DNA of 64,000 nt, from positions 4,434,501 to 4,498,500 of the forward strand of contig NC_015422.1 of the NCBI RefSeq assembly GCF_000204645.1. The letters are read 5' to 3'. Source of the stretch: Alicycliphilus denitrificans K601. Lineage in GTDB: Bacteria > Pseudomonadota > Gammaproteobacteria > Burkholderiales > Burkholderiaceae_C. Under the pieces are notes generated by a model, which saw only the letters and a list, made by a program, of their open reading frames with translations, had not been told where the DNA came from and ran no database searches. Of the stretch, positions 16,783-25,441 are shown piece after piece (positions within the stretch are counted from its first letter, which is position 1; each line of letters opens with the position of its first letter). The position numbers and the translations under genes are program-made.

Positions 16783-17379
16783 ATGCAGGCGCTTCGCCGC
16801 ACGCTCATCGCCCTGCCCCTGCTGCTCGCCGCCCTCGGCGCGCACGCCGCCGCCGCGGTGGGCCAGATCGCGCCGGACTTCACGCTGCAGAGCACCGAGG
16901 GCAAACCCGTGCGCCTGTCGGAGCTGCGCGGCAAGTACGTGGTGCTGGAGTGGACCAACCCCGGCTGCCCCTTCGTGCGCAAGCACTACGACAGCGGCAA
17001 CATGCCCGCCACGCAGAAGGCCGCGCGCGAGCAGGGGCTGGCGTGGCTCTCGATCAACTCCACCGCGAAGGCGAGCGGCGACTACCTGGAACCCGCACGG
17101 CTCGCCGAGCGCAAGGCCCAGCCCACGGCCATCCTGATGGACGAGGAAGGCACGATGGGCCACGCCTACGGCGCGCGCACCACGCCGCACATGTACGTCA
17201 TCGACCCCGGGGGCACGCTGGTCTACGCGGGCGGCATCGACAGCATCCCCTCGGCGCGCGTGGCCGACATCGAGCGCGCCACCAACTACGTGAAGGTCGC
17301 GCTCGCCGACATCGCCGCGCAACGGCCCATCGCGGCGGCGGCCACGCAGCCCTACGGCTGCAGCATCAAGTACAAGTGA
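16783..17379 (+). CDS. Periplasmic redoxin/thioredoxin-like protein
   Basis: 198 residues with a signal peptide ending AHAAAA. The AhpC/TSA-redoxin fold is shown by IAPDFTLQSTEGKPVRLSEL, VVLEWTNPGCPFVRKHY and the cis-proline region RTTPHMYVIDPGG. Only one cysteine is in the active-site position (NPGCPF), so it works like a peroxiredoxin-type thiol protein and not a CxxC thioredoxin; a second cysteine is near the C terminus (YGCSIKYK). GGAGG lies ten bases before ATG 16783. Cotranscription with DsbD suggests it is reduced by DsbD and protects the periplasm from oxidation. Confidence 0.85.
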   Translation: MQALRRTLIALPLLLAALGAHAAAAVGQIAPDFTLQSTEGKPVRLSELRGKYVVLEWTNPGCPFVRKHYDSGNMPATQKAAREQGLAWLSINSTAKASGDYLEPARLAERKAQPTAILMDEEGTMGHAYGARTTPHMYVIDPGGTLVYAGGIDSIPSARVADIERATNYVKVALADIAAQRPIAAAATQPYGCSIKYK

Positions 17380-17387
17380 CCCGGGCG

Positions 17388-17404
17388 GCGGGCAGAAGGC
17401 CCGC
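17388..17404. terminator. Hairpin between convergent redoxin and TauE/SafE genes
   Basis: GCGGGC (17388-17393) and GCCCGC (17399-17404) form a perfect six-pair GC stem with a five-base loop. There is no T tract on either side, so it may be a rho-dependent or processing hairpin serving both convergent genes. Confidence 0.4.
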
Positions 17405-17415
17405 GCCCCGGGGAA

Positions 17416-18162
17416 TCACGCAAGCAGCAGCCAACCGAACCACGCGCCGGCGGCCAGCAGCAGCATGCTCACGAAGCGCTGCAGGCGGTGCCGGTCCAGC
17501 CCCTGCACGAGCCGCTGGCCCGCGAGCGAGCCGGCCAGCATCACCACGCCGCAGGCCAGCGCCAGCCCCCAGTCCAGCCGGTGCGCGGCGGCGTGCACGG
17601 CGCTGCTGGTCAGGGCCACGGGCAGCTGTATGGCCTGCGCTGCGGCCACGGCGAACTGCACCGGCTGGCGCCGCAGCATCAGCAGCGGCAGCAGCAGCAC
17701 CGGCCCGCCCGTGCCTGTGAGTGCCGAGCCCACGCCCACCAGCAGCCCCAAGCCGGCCAGCGCGGGCCTGGGTAGCTGCGGCGCGGCCTCGGCGCCGGGC
17801 CCGCGCGCCGCAAGGCCGCGCCAGCCCGCGAACAGCACGAGCGCGGTCACGCCCGCGAGCAGCGCGCGCGCCGGCAGCGCATGCACCAGCAGCGCGCCGC
17901 CCACCGCGCCAGTCAGCGCCCCCAGCAGCAGCGGCGCGGTGCGCCGGGCCAGGGCCGGGTCGCGCCGCAGCGGGCGCAGCGCCACCAGCGCGGGCAGCGC
18001 GAACGCGAGCGAGGCCGCCGCGATGGCCTGCGCGGGCTCCACTCCGCCAAAGCGCGTGAGCACGGGCACGAGCAGCACACCGCCGATGCCCGTGGCGCCG
18101 ATCAGCGCGCCGGCCAGCAGCACGGCGGGCAGGAGAATCCAGGCGTGGGCCAGCAGGTTCAT
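17416..18162 (-). CDS. Sulfite exporter TauE/SafE family membrane protein
   Basis: 248 residues, almost entirely hydrophobic with about eight helices. The two family repeats are visible: GATGIGGVLLVPVLTRFG near the N terminus and LTGTGGPVLLLPLLMLRR near residue 135. Members export sulfite, sulfoacetate or other small sulfur or organic anions across the inner membrane; many have no known substrate. It is a single-gene unit, convergent with the redoxin gene and divergent from the L,D-transpeptidase. A sulfur link to the sulfatase operon 20 kb away is possible but not supported by position. Confidence 0.85.
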   Translation of the reverse strand: MNLLAHAWILLPAVLLAGALIGATGIGGVLLVPVLTRFGGVEPAQAIAAASLAFALPALVALRPLRRDPALARRTAPLLLGALTGAVGGALLVHALPARALLAGVTALVLFAGWRGLAARGPGAEAAPQLPRPALAGLGLLVGVGSALTGTGGPVLLLPLLMLRRQPVQFAVAAAQAIQLPVALTSSAVHAAAHRLDWGLALACGVVMLAGSLAGQRLVQGLDRHRLQRFVSMLLLAAGAWFGWLLLA

Positions 18163-18268
18163 GCCGGCGCGCGGGGCGTGGAGTGGACGGGATGGCCGGT
18201 GGGCATGGCGGGGGGGCTAGATGCCCGGATGGGCGGGCGGGCGCCGGGGCGGCGTTTTTCACTATTAA

Positions 18269-18317
18269 TTATATAGCTTATAACGCTTTACAGGAAAGCA
18301 CAGAAGCCCGTTTTCAC
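18269..18317 (+). repeat. Copy of the GATAGC palindromic intergenic repeat (degenerate)
   Basis: TATATAGCTTATAACGCTTT at the head, AAAGCACAGAAGCCCG in the middle and a TTTTCAC tail line up with the other copies base by base in length. It lies in the 263-bp gap between the TauE/SafE and L,D-transpeptidase starts, which otherwise shows only GC-rich sequence and the -10 site at 18412. Confidence 0.55.
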
Positions 18318-18411
18318 ATGAAATTCCAGCGCAGCGGCAGGCCCTTGCCGGTGTGGCGCGGGCGCATCGCTGCGCCGCCCGCAATGGACGGTGTGCCGGC
18401 GGTCGCCGCCG

Positions 18412-18425
18412 GATAATCGGCGGCC
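18412..18425 (+). promoter_or_regulatory. Candidate -10 element for a leaderless L,D-transpeptidase transcript
   Basis: GATAAT (18412-18417) matches the sigma-70 -10 consensus at five of six positions and lies eight bases before ATG 18426, with no Shine-Dalgarno sequence in between. Confidence 0.5.
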
Positions 18426-19454
18426 ATGCATCCGCCGCGTCTTTCCCGCGCCGTGCGCGCCACGGCCCTGGCCTTCATGGGGCTGGGCTGCCTCGTTTCG
18501 CAGGCCCTGGCCGGCTCCCCGCACGAGGCGGCCGCGCCGCGCCCCTTCAGCCAGCCCGAGCCGCTGGCGCAGGAACTGCGCCATCGCATGGAGTCCCCCC
18601 TGGTACGCGAGCTGCAGGTGCGCCTGCGCCACGCCAAGTACCTGGCGCTGTACGACGTGGACGACCGCTACGGCCTGAAGACGCGCGAGACGGTGCGCAA
18701 GTTCCAGAAGGACCACGGCCTGCGCGAGACGGGCGTGGTGGACCAGGCCACCTGGGACCGGCTGCTGCCCAGGTCGCACAAGCCCACGGCCGCGGAGCTG
18801 GGCAACACCGACGTGGGCCCCTGGTTCACAGGCCCCGGGCAGGCAGGCTACATCCGGGAGCTGCAGCACCGGCTCAGGCAGGCGGGGCATTACCAGGGCG
18901 CGATCGACGGCGAGTTCCACGGCGCCACACAGCAGGCGATCAGCGGCTTCCGCGCCCGGGTGGGCCTGCCGGCCAGCCATGTGATGGACGAGCGCACCTG
19001 GGCCCGCCTGATCGCCAAGACGCGCAACCCGCGCTACGCGCAGCTGTTCGACGCGCCACCGGCGAGCACGCTCGCGCAGGCGCTGGACCCGCGCTGCGCC
19101 ACGGGCCGGGTGGTGTGCATCTCGCGGGAGCAGAAAAGGATGTCGCTCGTGGTCGATGGCCGTACGTTGTTCACGCGCGAGGCGCGCTTCGCGCGCCCGG
19201 GCTGGGAGAGCGACAAGGGCGAGTTCCGCATCTGGTACATGAACAGCGACACGGTCTCGACCATCTTCGGCGAGCGCACACCCATGCCCTACGCCATCTT
19301 CTACGACGGCAACGTGGCCATCCACTATTCCGACGATTTCGACCAGGTGGGCTATGAGGGCGGTTCGCACGGCTGCAGCCAGCTCAGGGACTACCAGGTC
19401 TCCAAGTGGCTGTACGAGCAGGTCAGGGTGGGCGACAGGGTCGTGGTGTACTGA
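18426..19454 (+). CDS. L,D-transpeptidase (YkuD) with two peptidoglycan-binding domains
   Basis: 342 residues. A signal peptide (ends VSQALAGS) leads into two PG_binding_1 repeats: LVRELQVRLRHAKY ... VRKFQKDHGL (about 58-110) and IRELQHRLRQAGHYQGAIDG (about 140-190). The C-terminal catalytic domain has the histidine in VAIHYSDDF and the motif GGSHGCSQLR with the catalytic cysteine near residue 317. It forms or edits 3-3 crosslinks, or anchors proteins to murein, in the periplasm. Two tandem binding repeats ahead of the catalytic domain is an ordinary arrangement. Single-gene unit followed directly by the hemE promoter. Confidence 0.88.
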   Translation: MHPPRLSRAVRATALAFMGLGCLVSQALAGSPHEAAAPRPFSQPEPLAQELRHRMESPLVRELQVRLRHAKYLALYDVDDRYGLKTRETVRKFQKDHGLRETGVVDQATWDRLLPRSHKPTAAELGNTDVGPWFTGPGQAGYIRELQHRLRQAGHYQGAIDGEFHGATQQAISGFRARVGLPASHVMDERTWARLIAKTRNPRYAQLFDAPPASTLAQALDPRCATGRVVCISREQKRMSLVVDGRTLFTREARFARPGWESDKGEFRIWYMNSDTVSTIFGERTPMPYAIFYDGNVAIHYSDDFDQVGYEGGSHGCSQLRDYQVSKWLYEQVRVGDRVVVY

Positions 19455-19483
19455 CCCCGGTGGCTGGCGCATGGGCACGCTGC

Positions 19484-19496
19484 GACAATCACGCCC
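19484..19496 (+). promoter_or_regulatory. Candidate extended -10 element for a leaderless hemE transcript
   Basis: TGCGACAAT contains a TGn extension before GACAAT (19484-19489), which ends seven bases before ATG 19497. No Shine-Dalgarno sequence lies between. The identical string TGCGACAATC, with the same spacing, precedes the AEC transporter gene. Confidence 0.5.
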
Positions 19497-20615
19497 ATGA
19501 GCAACACCTTCGCCCCCCTGCGCAACGACACCTTCCTGCGCGCCTGCCTGCGCCAGGCCACCGACTACACCCCCCTGTGGCTGATGCGCCAGGCCGGGCG
19601 CTACCTGCCCGAGTACAAGGCCACGCGCGCCAGGGCCGGCAGTTTCATGGGGCTGGCGACCAACGTGGATTACGCCACCGAGGTCACGCTGCAGCCGCTG
19701 GAGCGCTTCCCGCTGGACGCGGCGATCCTGTTCTCCGACATCCTCACCGTCCCCGACGCCATGGGCCTGGGCCTGTCGTTCGCCGAGGGCGAGGGCCCGC
19801 GCTTCGCCAAGGCGGTGCGCAGCGAGGCCGACGTCGCGCAGCTGGCCGTGCCCGACATGGACAGGCTGCGCTACGTGTTCGACGCCGTGACCAGCATCCG
19901 CCGCGCGCTCGACGGCCGCGTGCCGCTGATCGGCTTCTCGGGCAGCCCCTGGACGCTGGCCTGCTACATGGTCGAGGGCAAGGGCTCGGACGACTACCGC
20001 ATGGTCAAGAGCCTGATGTACGCCCGCCCCGACCTGATGCACCGCATCCTGGCTGTGAACGCCGACGCCGTGGCCCGGTACCTGAACGCCCAGATAGACG
20101 CCGGCGCCCAGGCGGTGATGATCTTCGACAGCTGGGGCGGCGTGCTGGCCGACGGCATGTTCCAGCAGTTCAGCCTGGCCTACACGGCGCGCGTGCTCGC
20201 GCAGCTCCAGCGCACCGGGGCCGACGGCCAGCCCGTGCCGCGCATCGTCTTCACCAAGGGCGGCGGCATCTGGCTGCAGGACATGAAGGCGCTGGACTGC
20301 GAGGTGCTGGGCCTGGACTGGACGGCCAACCTGGGGCAGGCCCGCGCCATCGTCGGCGGCAGCGCGGGCGGCCCGGGCAAGGCGCTGCAGGGCAACATCG
20401 ACCCCAACGTGCTGTTCGCCCCGCCCGAGGCGATCGCGGCCCAGGCGCGCGCCGTGCTCGACAGCTTCGGCACGCCCCATACCGACAAGGACACCACGGG
20501 CCCCACGCACATCTTCAACCTGGGCCACGGCATCAGCCAGCACACGCCGCCCGAGCATGTGGCGGCGCTGGTGGAGGCGGTGCACGGCCATTCGCGCAGC
20601 CTGCGCCGGCGGTAA
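19497..20615 (+). CDS. hemE: Uroporphyrinogen decarboxylase
   Basis: 372 residues, normal length for HemE. It decarboxylates the four acetate side chains of uroporphyrinogen III to give coproporphyrinogen III in heme synthesis, in the cytoplasm. Signature 1 is [16 protein letters not shown] (about residues 23-38) with the substrate-binding arginine; signature 2 is [16 protein letters not shown] near 143; the end has [18 protein letters not shown]. Recognition is secure. hemE followed by priA is a neighbourhood I recall from other Burkholderiales. Confidence 0.97.
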   Translation: MSNTFAPLRNDTFLRACLRQATDYTPLWLMRQAGRYLPEYKATRARAGSFMGLATNVDYATEVTLQPLERFPLDAAILFSDILTVPDAMGLGLSFAEGEGPRFAKAVRSEADVAQLAVPDMDRLRYVFDAVTSIRRALDGRVPLIGFSGSPWTLACYMVEGKGSDDYRMVKSLMYARPDLMHRILAVNADAVARYLNAQIDAGAQAVMIFDSWGGVLADGMFQQFSLAYTARVLAQLQRTGADGQPVPRIVFTKGGGIWLQDMKALDCEVLGLDWTANLGQARAIVGGSAGGPGKALQGNIDPNVLFAPPEAIAAQARAVLDSFGTPHTDKDTTGPTHIFNLGHGISQHTPPEHVAALVEAVHGHSRSLRRR

Positions 20616-21230
20616 ACGCCTACTCACATGCGGCGCCCCGCGCGGGCCGGTTGTGCACAGACGGGGCCGGGTGTCGCGGGGCGACGATCCCCGGCTCATA
20701 TACCGCATGCGATCCCCAAAAAAAAGGGACAACCGCGCAAGTCGTTGATTCATATAGGCATCGTGGCCATGCCGCTTTTGTAAGCAAGCTAAACAAACCA
20801 CGCAGCGACAAGGGATTGCAGGGGATGACCGAAGGATATCAACAAAGTTATCCACAGAAAATTTGGACTTCTGCCGAATCCCTCGAAAAATCAAGCACTT
20901 GCCACCGAAAGTGCATGAGAAACCCCATGACTGCTGCCCGGCATACCACATTTTTGGGATGTTTTTGCCTATTGACAGCGCAGTTGTGCACATGTTTGGC
21001 GCAGCGGCAGCGGCGGGCCGTTCTGCCGCGACAATGTCCGCGCCGCACCGGGCGACATGACAAAGATCATTGATTCATAAGGGGTTTTCTTCGATGGCAT
21101 GGGTAAATGCACTAGCACCAAGGCTAGCAGCCATGCGGCCTGCAGCCTGGTTCGTGCGGTTTTTCAACAAAGTTATCCACAGAACGCCCGTTTTTTGTGA
21201 ACAAGGCTGTGGAGCCATGCCGGGCCACCC
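20616..21230. other. AT-rich hemE-priA intergenic region with a cluster of DnaA-box-like sites
   Basis: No gene is supported in these 615 bases. TTATCCACA, the perfect DnaA box, occurs twice on the plus strand (20848-20856 and 21173-21181), each inside a 21-bp exact direct repeat (20839-20859 and 21164-21184). TTGTGCACA, a near box, occurs at 20651-20659 and 20984-20992. A second direct repeat TTGATTCATA lies at 20745-20754 and 21070-21079. Runs of A and T (20717-20725, 20950-20966) stand out from the GC-rich surroundings. GACAAT at 21030-21035 could be a priA -10. It could be a replication origin, a DnaA-titrating or DnaA-reactivating locus, or a DnaA-regulated priA promoter. Confidence 0.55.
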
Positions 21231-23339
21231 ATGAGCGACGCTTTGCCGTGCCTGGTGCAGGTCGCCGTCAGCACCCCGGCCCACAGCGCCGTGGGCGACC
21301 TGCTGAGCTATGCCTGTGCCGCCCCGCTGGCGCCGGGCACGCTGGTGCGCGTGCCGCTGGGCGCGCGCGAGGTGCTGGGCGTGGTCTGGGACGCGCCCGC
21401 CGAGCCCTTGCCCCTGCCTGCGGGCATGGCGCCGCGCCCGGTGGCGGGCGTGCTCGAAGGCATCGCCCCGCTCGACGCCGCCTGGCGGCGCCTGGTGGCC
21501 TTCACGGCGCGCTACTACCAGCGCGCCCTGGGCGAGGTGGCGCTGGCCGCCCTGCCGCCGCAGCTGCGCGAGCTCACACCCGAGCAGCTCGCGCGGCGCA
21601 TGCGCCGCCCCGCGGTCGGGGCAGCCGCGCAAGCACGTGAATCCGCTACTGAATCGGTAGCACTCAGCGCAGAGCAGGCAATCGCCGCAGCCGAAATTGA
21701 ATCCAACCCCGGCCCCTTCCTGCTGTTCGGCAGCACCGGCAGCGGCAAGACCGAGGTCTACATGCACTGCGTGGCCCGGGCGCTGGCAGCCAGCCCCGCC
21801 GCGCAAGCCCTGGTGATGGTGCCCGAGATCAACCTCACACCGCAGCTGGAGGCGCGCTTTCGCGCGCGCTTCGCCCCCCTGTACGGCGAGGTCGCCGTGG
21901 TCAGCCTGCACAGCGGCATGACCAACCCGCAGCGCCTCAAGAGCTGGCTGGCCGCGCACCAGGGCGTGGCGCGCATCGTACTGGGCACGCGCATGGCGGT
22001 GTTCGCCAGCCTGCCGGGCCTGGCGCTGGTCGTGGCGGACGAGGAGCACGACGCCAGCTACAAGCAGCAGGAGGGCGCGCGCTACTCCGCGCGCGACCTG
22101 GCCGTCTGGCGCGCGCGCGAGCAGGGTGCCAAGGTGATCCTGGGCAGCGCTACGCCGTCGCTGGAGAGCTGGCACGCGAGCAGCCCCGAGGTGGGCCGCT
22201 ACCAGCGCCTGGCCATGCCCGCCCGCATAGGCGCGGGCGAGTTGCCGCGCCTGCGCCTGGTGGACATGGGCCAGCAGCCGCGCGGGGCAGTGTTCTCGCC
22301 GCCGCTGCTGGCGGCCATCACCGAGCGCGTGGAGCGCGGCGAGCAATGCCTGGTGCTGCTCAACCGCCGGGGTTTCGCGCCCGTGCTGCACTGCCACGAC
22401 TGCGGCTGGAAGAGCGACTGCCCGCACTGCAGCGCGCACCAGGTGTTCCACAAGATCGACCGCACGCTGCGCTGCCACCACTGCGGCTACGCGCAGCGCG
22501 TGCCGCGCGCCTGCCCCGCGTGCGGCAACCCGGACATCGCCCCCGTGGGCCGGGGCACGGAGCAGCTGGAGGAGCAGCTGGCCGCGCTGCTGCGCAACGT
22601 GATCACGCCCGGACGCCGCGCCGCGCGCGTGGCGCGCATGGACGCAGACACCACCCGCGCCAAGGGCGCGCTGGAGGAGCAGCTGGCCCAGGTGCATGCG
22701 GGCGAGGTGGACGTGCTCGTGGGCACGCAGATGGTGGCCAAGGGGCACGACTTCCGCCGCATCACGCTGGTGGCGGCCGTACAGCCCGACGGAGCGCTGT
22801 TCTCCAGCGACTTCCGCGCGCCCGAGCGCCTGTTCGCCCTGCTCATGCAGGCCGCGGGCCGCGCCGGGCGCGACGCGCAATACGTCGCCGCCCAGGCCAG
22901 CCCGCCCGAGATGTGGCTGCAGACCTGGCACCCCGACCACGCCGTCTACGCCGCGCTGCGCCGCCACGACTACCCGGCCTTCGCACAGCAGCAGCTGGCC
23001 GAGCGCCGCGAGGCCGGCATGCCGCCCTTCGCCTACCAGGCCCTGGTGCGCGCCGACGCGCGCACCCAGGAAGCGGCCCAGGCCTTCCTGCAGGCCGCCG
23101 CCGACGCCGCGCGCGCGGCGCAGCTGCCGGGGCTGGAGCAGGTGTTCATCTTCCCGCCCGTGCCGCTGACCGTGCAGCGCGTAGCCAACGTGGAGCGCGC
23201 GCAGATGCTGCTGGAGAGCCCCGGCCGCGGCGCGCTGCAGCGCTTCCTGGCCGCGTGGCAGCCGCTGCTGCATGCCGAGCGCGCGCGCCACCGCGCCCTG
23301 GTGCGCTGGCTCGTGGACGTGGATCCGCAGGCCATTTGA
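21231..23339 (+). CDS. priA: Primosomal replication protein N' (replication restart helicase PriA)
   Basis: 702 residues. N-terminal DNA-binding domain, then a superfamily 2 helicase: Walker A GSTGSGKTEVY (about 168-178), Walker B DEEHDASYKQQEGARYSARD, and ATPSLESW. The inserted zinc-binding region has eight cysteines in CHDCGWKSDCPHC and CHHCGY...CPACGNPD (about 385-430). Motifs V and VI are VGTQMVAKGHDF and QAAGRAGR. It reloads the replisome at stalled forks. The ATG at 21231 has only a weak ribosome site. The upstream gap with DnaA-like boxes may control it. Confidence 0.96.
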   Translation: MSDALPCLVQVAVSTPAHSAVGDLLSYACAAPLAPGTLVRVPLGAREVLGVVWDAPAEPLPLPAGMAPRPVAGVLEGIAPLDAAWRRLVAFTARYYQRALGEVALAALPPQLRELTPEQLARRMRRPAVGAAAQARESATESVALSAEQAIAAAEIESNPGPFLLFGSTGSGKTEVYMHCVARALAASPAAQALVMVPEINLTPQLEARFRARFAPLYGEVAVVSLHSGMTNPQRLKSWLAAHQGVARIVLGTRMAVFASLPGLALVVADEEHDASYKQQEGARYSARDLAVWRAREQGAKVILGSATPSLESWHASSPEVGRYQRLAMPARIGAGELPRLRLVDMGQQPRGAVFSPPLLAAITERVERGEQCLVLLNRRGFAPVLHCHDCGWKSDCPHCSAHQVFHKIDRTLRCHHCGYAQRVPRACPACGNPDIAPVGRGTEQLEEQLAALLRNVITPGRRAARVARMDADTTRAKGALEEQLAQVHAGEVDVLVGTQMVAKGHDFRRITLVAAVQPDGALFSSDFRAPERLFALLMQAAGRAGRDAQYVAAQASPPEMWLQTWHPDHAVYAALRRHDYPAFAQQQLAERREAGMPPFAYQALVRADARTQEAAQAFLQAAADAARAAQLPGLEQVFIFPPVPLTVQRVANVERAQMLLESPGRGALQRFLAAWQPLLHAERARHRALVRWLVDVDPQAI

Positions 23340-23388
23340 GTAGCGCTACCCGAATGAGCGCTGCAAGCGCTTACTCAGTAGGCGCTTG
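23338..23388. repeat. Palindromic repeat/terminator between convergent priA and thiolase genes
   Basis: GAGTAGCGCT (23338-23347) pairs with AGCGCTTACTC (23366-23376) apart from one bulged base, and AGCGCTT and GGCGCTTGATGG follow. The AGCGCT/AAGCGCT arms are the same building blocks as the GATAGC repeats. Between two stop codons, it is well placed to terminate transcription both ways. Confidence 0.5.
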
Positions 23389-23401
23389 ATGGCGAAAAGG
23401 C

Positions 23402-24589
23402 TCAAACCCTCTCGAAGATGGCCGCGATTCCCTGGCCGCCGCCGATGCACATGGTCACCAACGCGTAGCGCCCGCCCGTGCGGTGCAGCTCGGCAATCGC
23501 CTTGGTGGTGATGATGGCGCCCGTGGCGCCCACGGGGTGGCCGAGCGAGATGCCCGAGCCGTTGGGATTGACCTTGGCGGGATCGAAGCCCAGCTCCTGC
23601 GCCACGGCGCAGGCCTGGGCGGCGAAGGCTTCGTTGGCCTCGATCACATCCATGTCGCTGACCTTCAGGCCCGTGCGCGCCAGCACCTTCTGCGTGGCGG
23701 GCACGGGGCCTATGCCCATGTAGGCGGGCTCCACGCCCGCGTGCGCGTAGCCCACGAGGCGCGCCAGGGGCTTGAGGCCCAGCGCGGCCACGCGGTCGCC
23801 GGCGGCCAGCACCACGGCGGCGGCGCCGTCGTTGATGCCCGAGGCGTTGCCCGCGGTCACCGTGCCGCCTTCCTTCCTGAACGCGGGCTTCATGCCGGCG
23901 AGCACGTCGAGCGTGGTATCGGCGCGCACGTGCTCGTCGGTGTCGAACAGCACCGTGCCCTTGCGCGTGGCGATCTCGACGGGGACGATCTGCTCCTTGA
24001 AATGGCCGGCAGCGATGGCGGCGGCGGCGCGGCGCTGGCTCTCCAGCGCGAGCTGGTCCTGCATCTCGCGGCTGATCCTGTACCGCTCGGCCACGTTCTC
24101 GGCCGTGATGCCCATGTGCATCTTCTGCCACGGGTCGTGCAGGATGCCGAGCATGTAGTCGATGCTCTTGGCGTCGCCCATGCGCGCGCCCCAGCGCGCG
24201 GCCTGGTCGAAGTAGGGGCCGCGGCTCATGCTCTCGCTGCCGCCGCCCACGGCCACGTCGCAGTCGCCGTAACCGATGGCCTGCGCGGCGGACACAATGG
24301 CCTGCAGGCCCGAGCCGCACAGGCGGTTGACGTTGAACGCGGGCGTTTCGATGGGGCAGCCGGCGTCGATGGCGGCCACGCGGCTCAGGTACGCGTCCTT
24401 GGTGTCGGTGGGGATCACGTTGCCCATGACCACGTGGCCCACGGCGTCGGGCGCGATGCCCGCGCGGGCGATGGCGGCCTTCACGGCGGTGGTGGCGAGC
24501 TGGGTGTTGGGCACGTCCTTGAGGCTGCCGCCGAAGGTGCCGATGGCGGTGCGGGCGGTGCTGACGATGAAGACGTCGCGCTGGGTCAT
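23402..24589 (-). CDS. Acetyl-CoA C-acyltransferase (thiolase)
   Basis: 395 residues from ATG 24589, with GGAA at the right distance; an ATG at 24604 overlapping the previous stop is less likely. Catalytic residues are visible: nucleophile cysteine in [11 protein letters not shown] (about 91), histidine in [13 protein letters not shown], second cysteine in MCIGGGQG near the C terminus. It condenses or cleaves acyl-CoA at the last step of beta-oxidation, or makes acetoacetyl-CoA. Being the last gene of the Liv/acyl-CoA operon argues for the degradative direction (BktB/PaaJ-like); it could not be distinguished from PhaA by sequence alone. Confidence 0.92.
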   Translation of the reverse strand: MTQRDVFIVSTARTAIGTFGGSLKDVPNTQLATTAVKAAIARAGIAPDAVGHVVMGNVIPTDTKDAYLSRVAAIDAGCPIETPAFNVNRLCGSGLQAIVSAAQAIGYGDCDVAVGGGSESMSRGPYFDQAARWGARMGDAKSIDYMLGILHDPWQKMHMGITAENVAERYRISREMQDQLALESQRRAAAAIAAGHFKEQIVPVEIATRKGTVLFDTDEHVRADTTLDVLAGMKPAFRKEGGTVTAGNASGINDGAAAVVLAAGDRVAALGLKPLARLVGYAHAGVEPAYMGIGPVPATQKVLARTGLKVSDMDVIEANEAFAAQACAVAQELGFDPAKVNPNGSGISLGHPVGATGAIITTKAIAELHRTGGRYALVTMCIGGGQGIAAIFERV

Positions 24590-24600
24590 GGTGCTTCCTT

Positions 24601-25380
24601 TCATTGGCCGCGAAACTGCGGCGGGCGTTTGGCGAAGAAGGCCTCTATGCCTTCGCGCATGTCCGCGGTGCGGGCGCACGCGCCGAAGGCCTGCGCCTCG
24701 GCCGCGAGCTGCTCGGGCAGGCTGCGGCCTGCGCTGCCGCGCATCAGGCGGCGCATGCGGCCGTAGGCCACGGTGGGGCCGGCGGCGATGCGCGCGGCGA
24801 AGGCCTGCGCGGCGGCGTCCAGCTCGGCGGCGGGCAGCACGCGGTTGACCAGGCCCAGGCGCAGCGCGTCGGCGGCGGTGAAGGTCTCGCCCAGCAGCGC
24901 GATCTCCAGCGCGTGGCGCAGGCCCACCAGGCGCGGCAGCGCCCAGGAAGCGCCCACGTCGCAGCTCGTGCCGAGGTTGATGTAGGCCAGGTTGAACTTC
25001 GTGCCCTCGGCCGCGAGCACGAAGTCGCACATCAGCATCAGCGACAGGCCCGCGCCCGCCGCCGCGCCATGCACCTGGGCGATGACGGGGGCGTCCAGCG
25101 CTTCCAGCAGCACCAGGGCCTCGTTGAGCGGCTCCAGCAGGTCCTTGGCGCCCTGCACCGGGTCGGCGCGCAGGGTGGCCAGATCGCCCCCGGCGACGAA
25201 GGCGCGGCCGCTGCCCTGCAGCAGCACGGCGCGCACGCCAGAGTCTTGCGCGATGGCACGCACGGCGCCCAGCAGCGCGATCGCGGTGGGCACGTCGAGC
25301 GCGTTCATGGCCTCGGGGCGGTCGAAGCGCAGCGTGGCGATGGCGCCCTGGCGCGTGTGGATTAAGGGAGTGGTGGTCAT
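24601..25380 (-). CDS. Enoyl-CoA hydratase/isomerase family protein
   Basis: 259 residues, crotonase fold. [13 protein letters not shown] (about residue 60) and [20 protein letters not shown] (about 100) form the oxyanion hole and CoA site. In the catalytic loop it has [17 protein letters not shown], where an aspartate occurs as in PaaG-like isomerases in place of the usual hydratase glutamate, so double-bond isomerase or hydratase activity are both possible. It sits between the acyl-CoA ligase and thiolase genes with three bases to the latter's alternative start, and works with them in an acyl-CoA degradation route. Confidence 0.88.
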   Translation of the reverse strand: MTTTPLIHTRQGAIATLRFDRPEAMNALDVPTAIALLGAVRAIAQDSGVRAVLLQGSGRAFVAGGDLATLRADPVQGAKDLLEPLNEALVLLEALDAPVIAQVHGAAAGAGLSLMLMCDFVLAAEGTKFNLAYINLGTSCDVGASWALPRLVGLRHALEIALLGETFTAADALRLGLVNRVLPAAELDAAAQAFAARIAAGPTVAYGRMRRLMRGSAGRSLPEQLAAEAQAFGACARTADMREGIEAFFAKRPPQFRGQ

Positions 25381-25398
25381 GCGGTGCTACTTGAACGA

Positions 25399-25440
25399 TA
25401 GCTTCCAGCGCTTGATGGACAAGCGCTGGAGGCCATTTTG
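25399..25440 (+). repeat. Best palindromic copy of the GATAGC repeat
   Basis: TCCAGCGCTTG (25404-25414) and CAAGCGCTGGA (25420-25430) are perfect inverted arms of eleven bases around a five-base loop. GATAGCT precedes and CCATTTTGAC follows. This is the clearest member of the dispersed family and occupies nearly the whole 61-bp gap between the ligase stop and the hydratase start; in an mRNA it would form a strong hairpin within the operon. Confidence 0.75.
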
Positions 25441-25441
25441 A

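Noticed and set aside
20972..21000. TTGACA at 20972 as a -35 element for a promoter in the hemE-priA gap
   Set aside because: No acceptable -10 hexamer lies 16-18 bases downstream.
21645..21710. Stretch in priA resembling the GATAGC repeat
   Set aside because: It encodes the conserved helicase segment LSAEQAIAAAE just before the Walker A motif, so it is unlikely to be an insertion; the likeness is weak.
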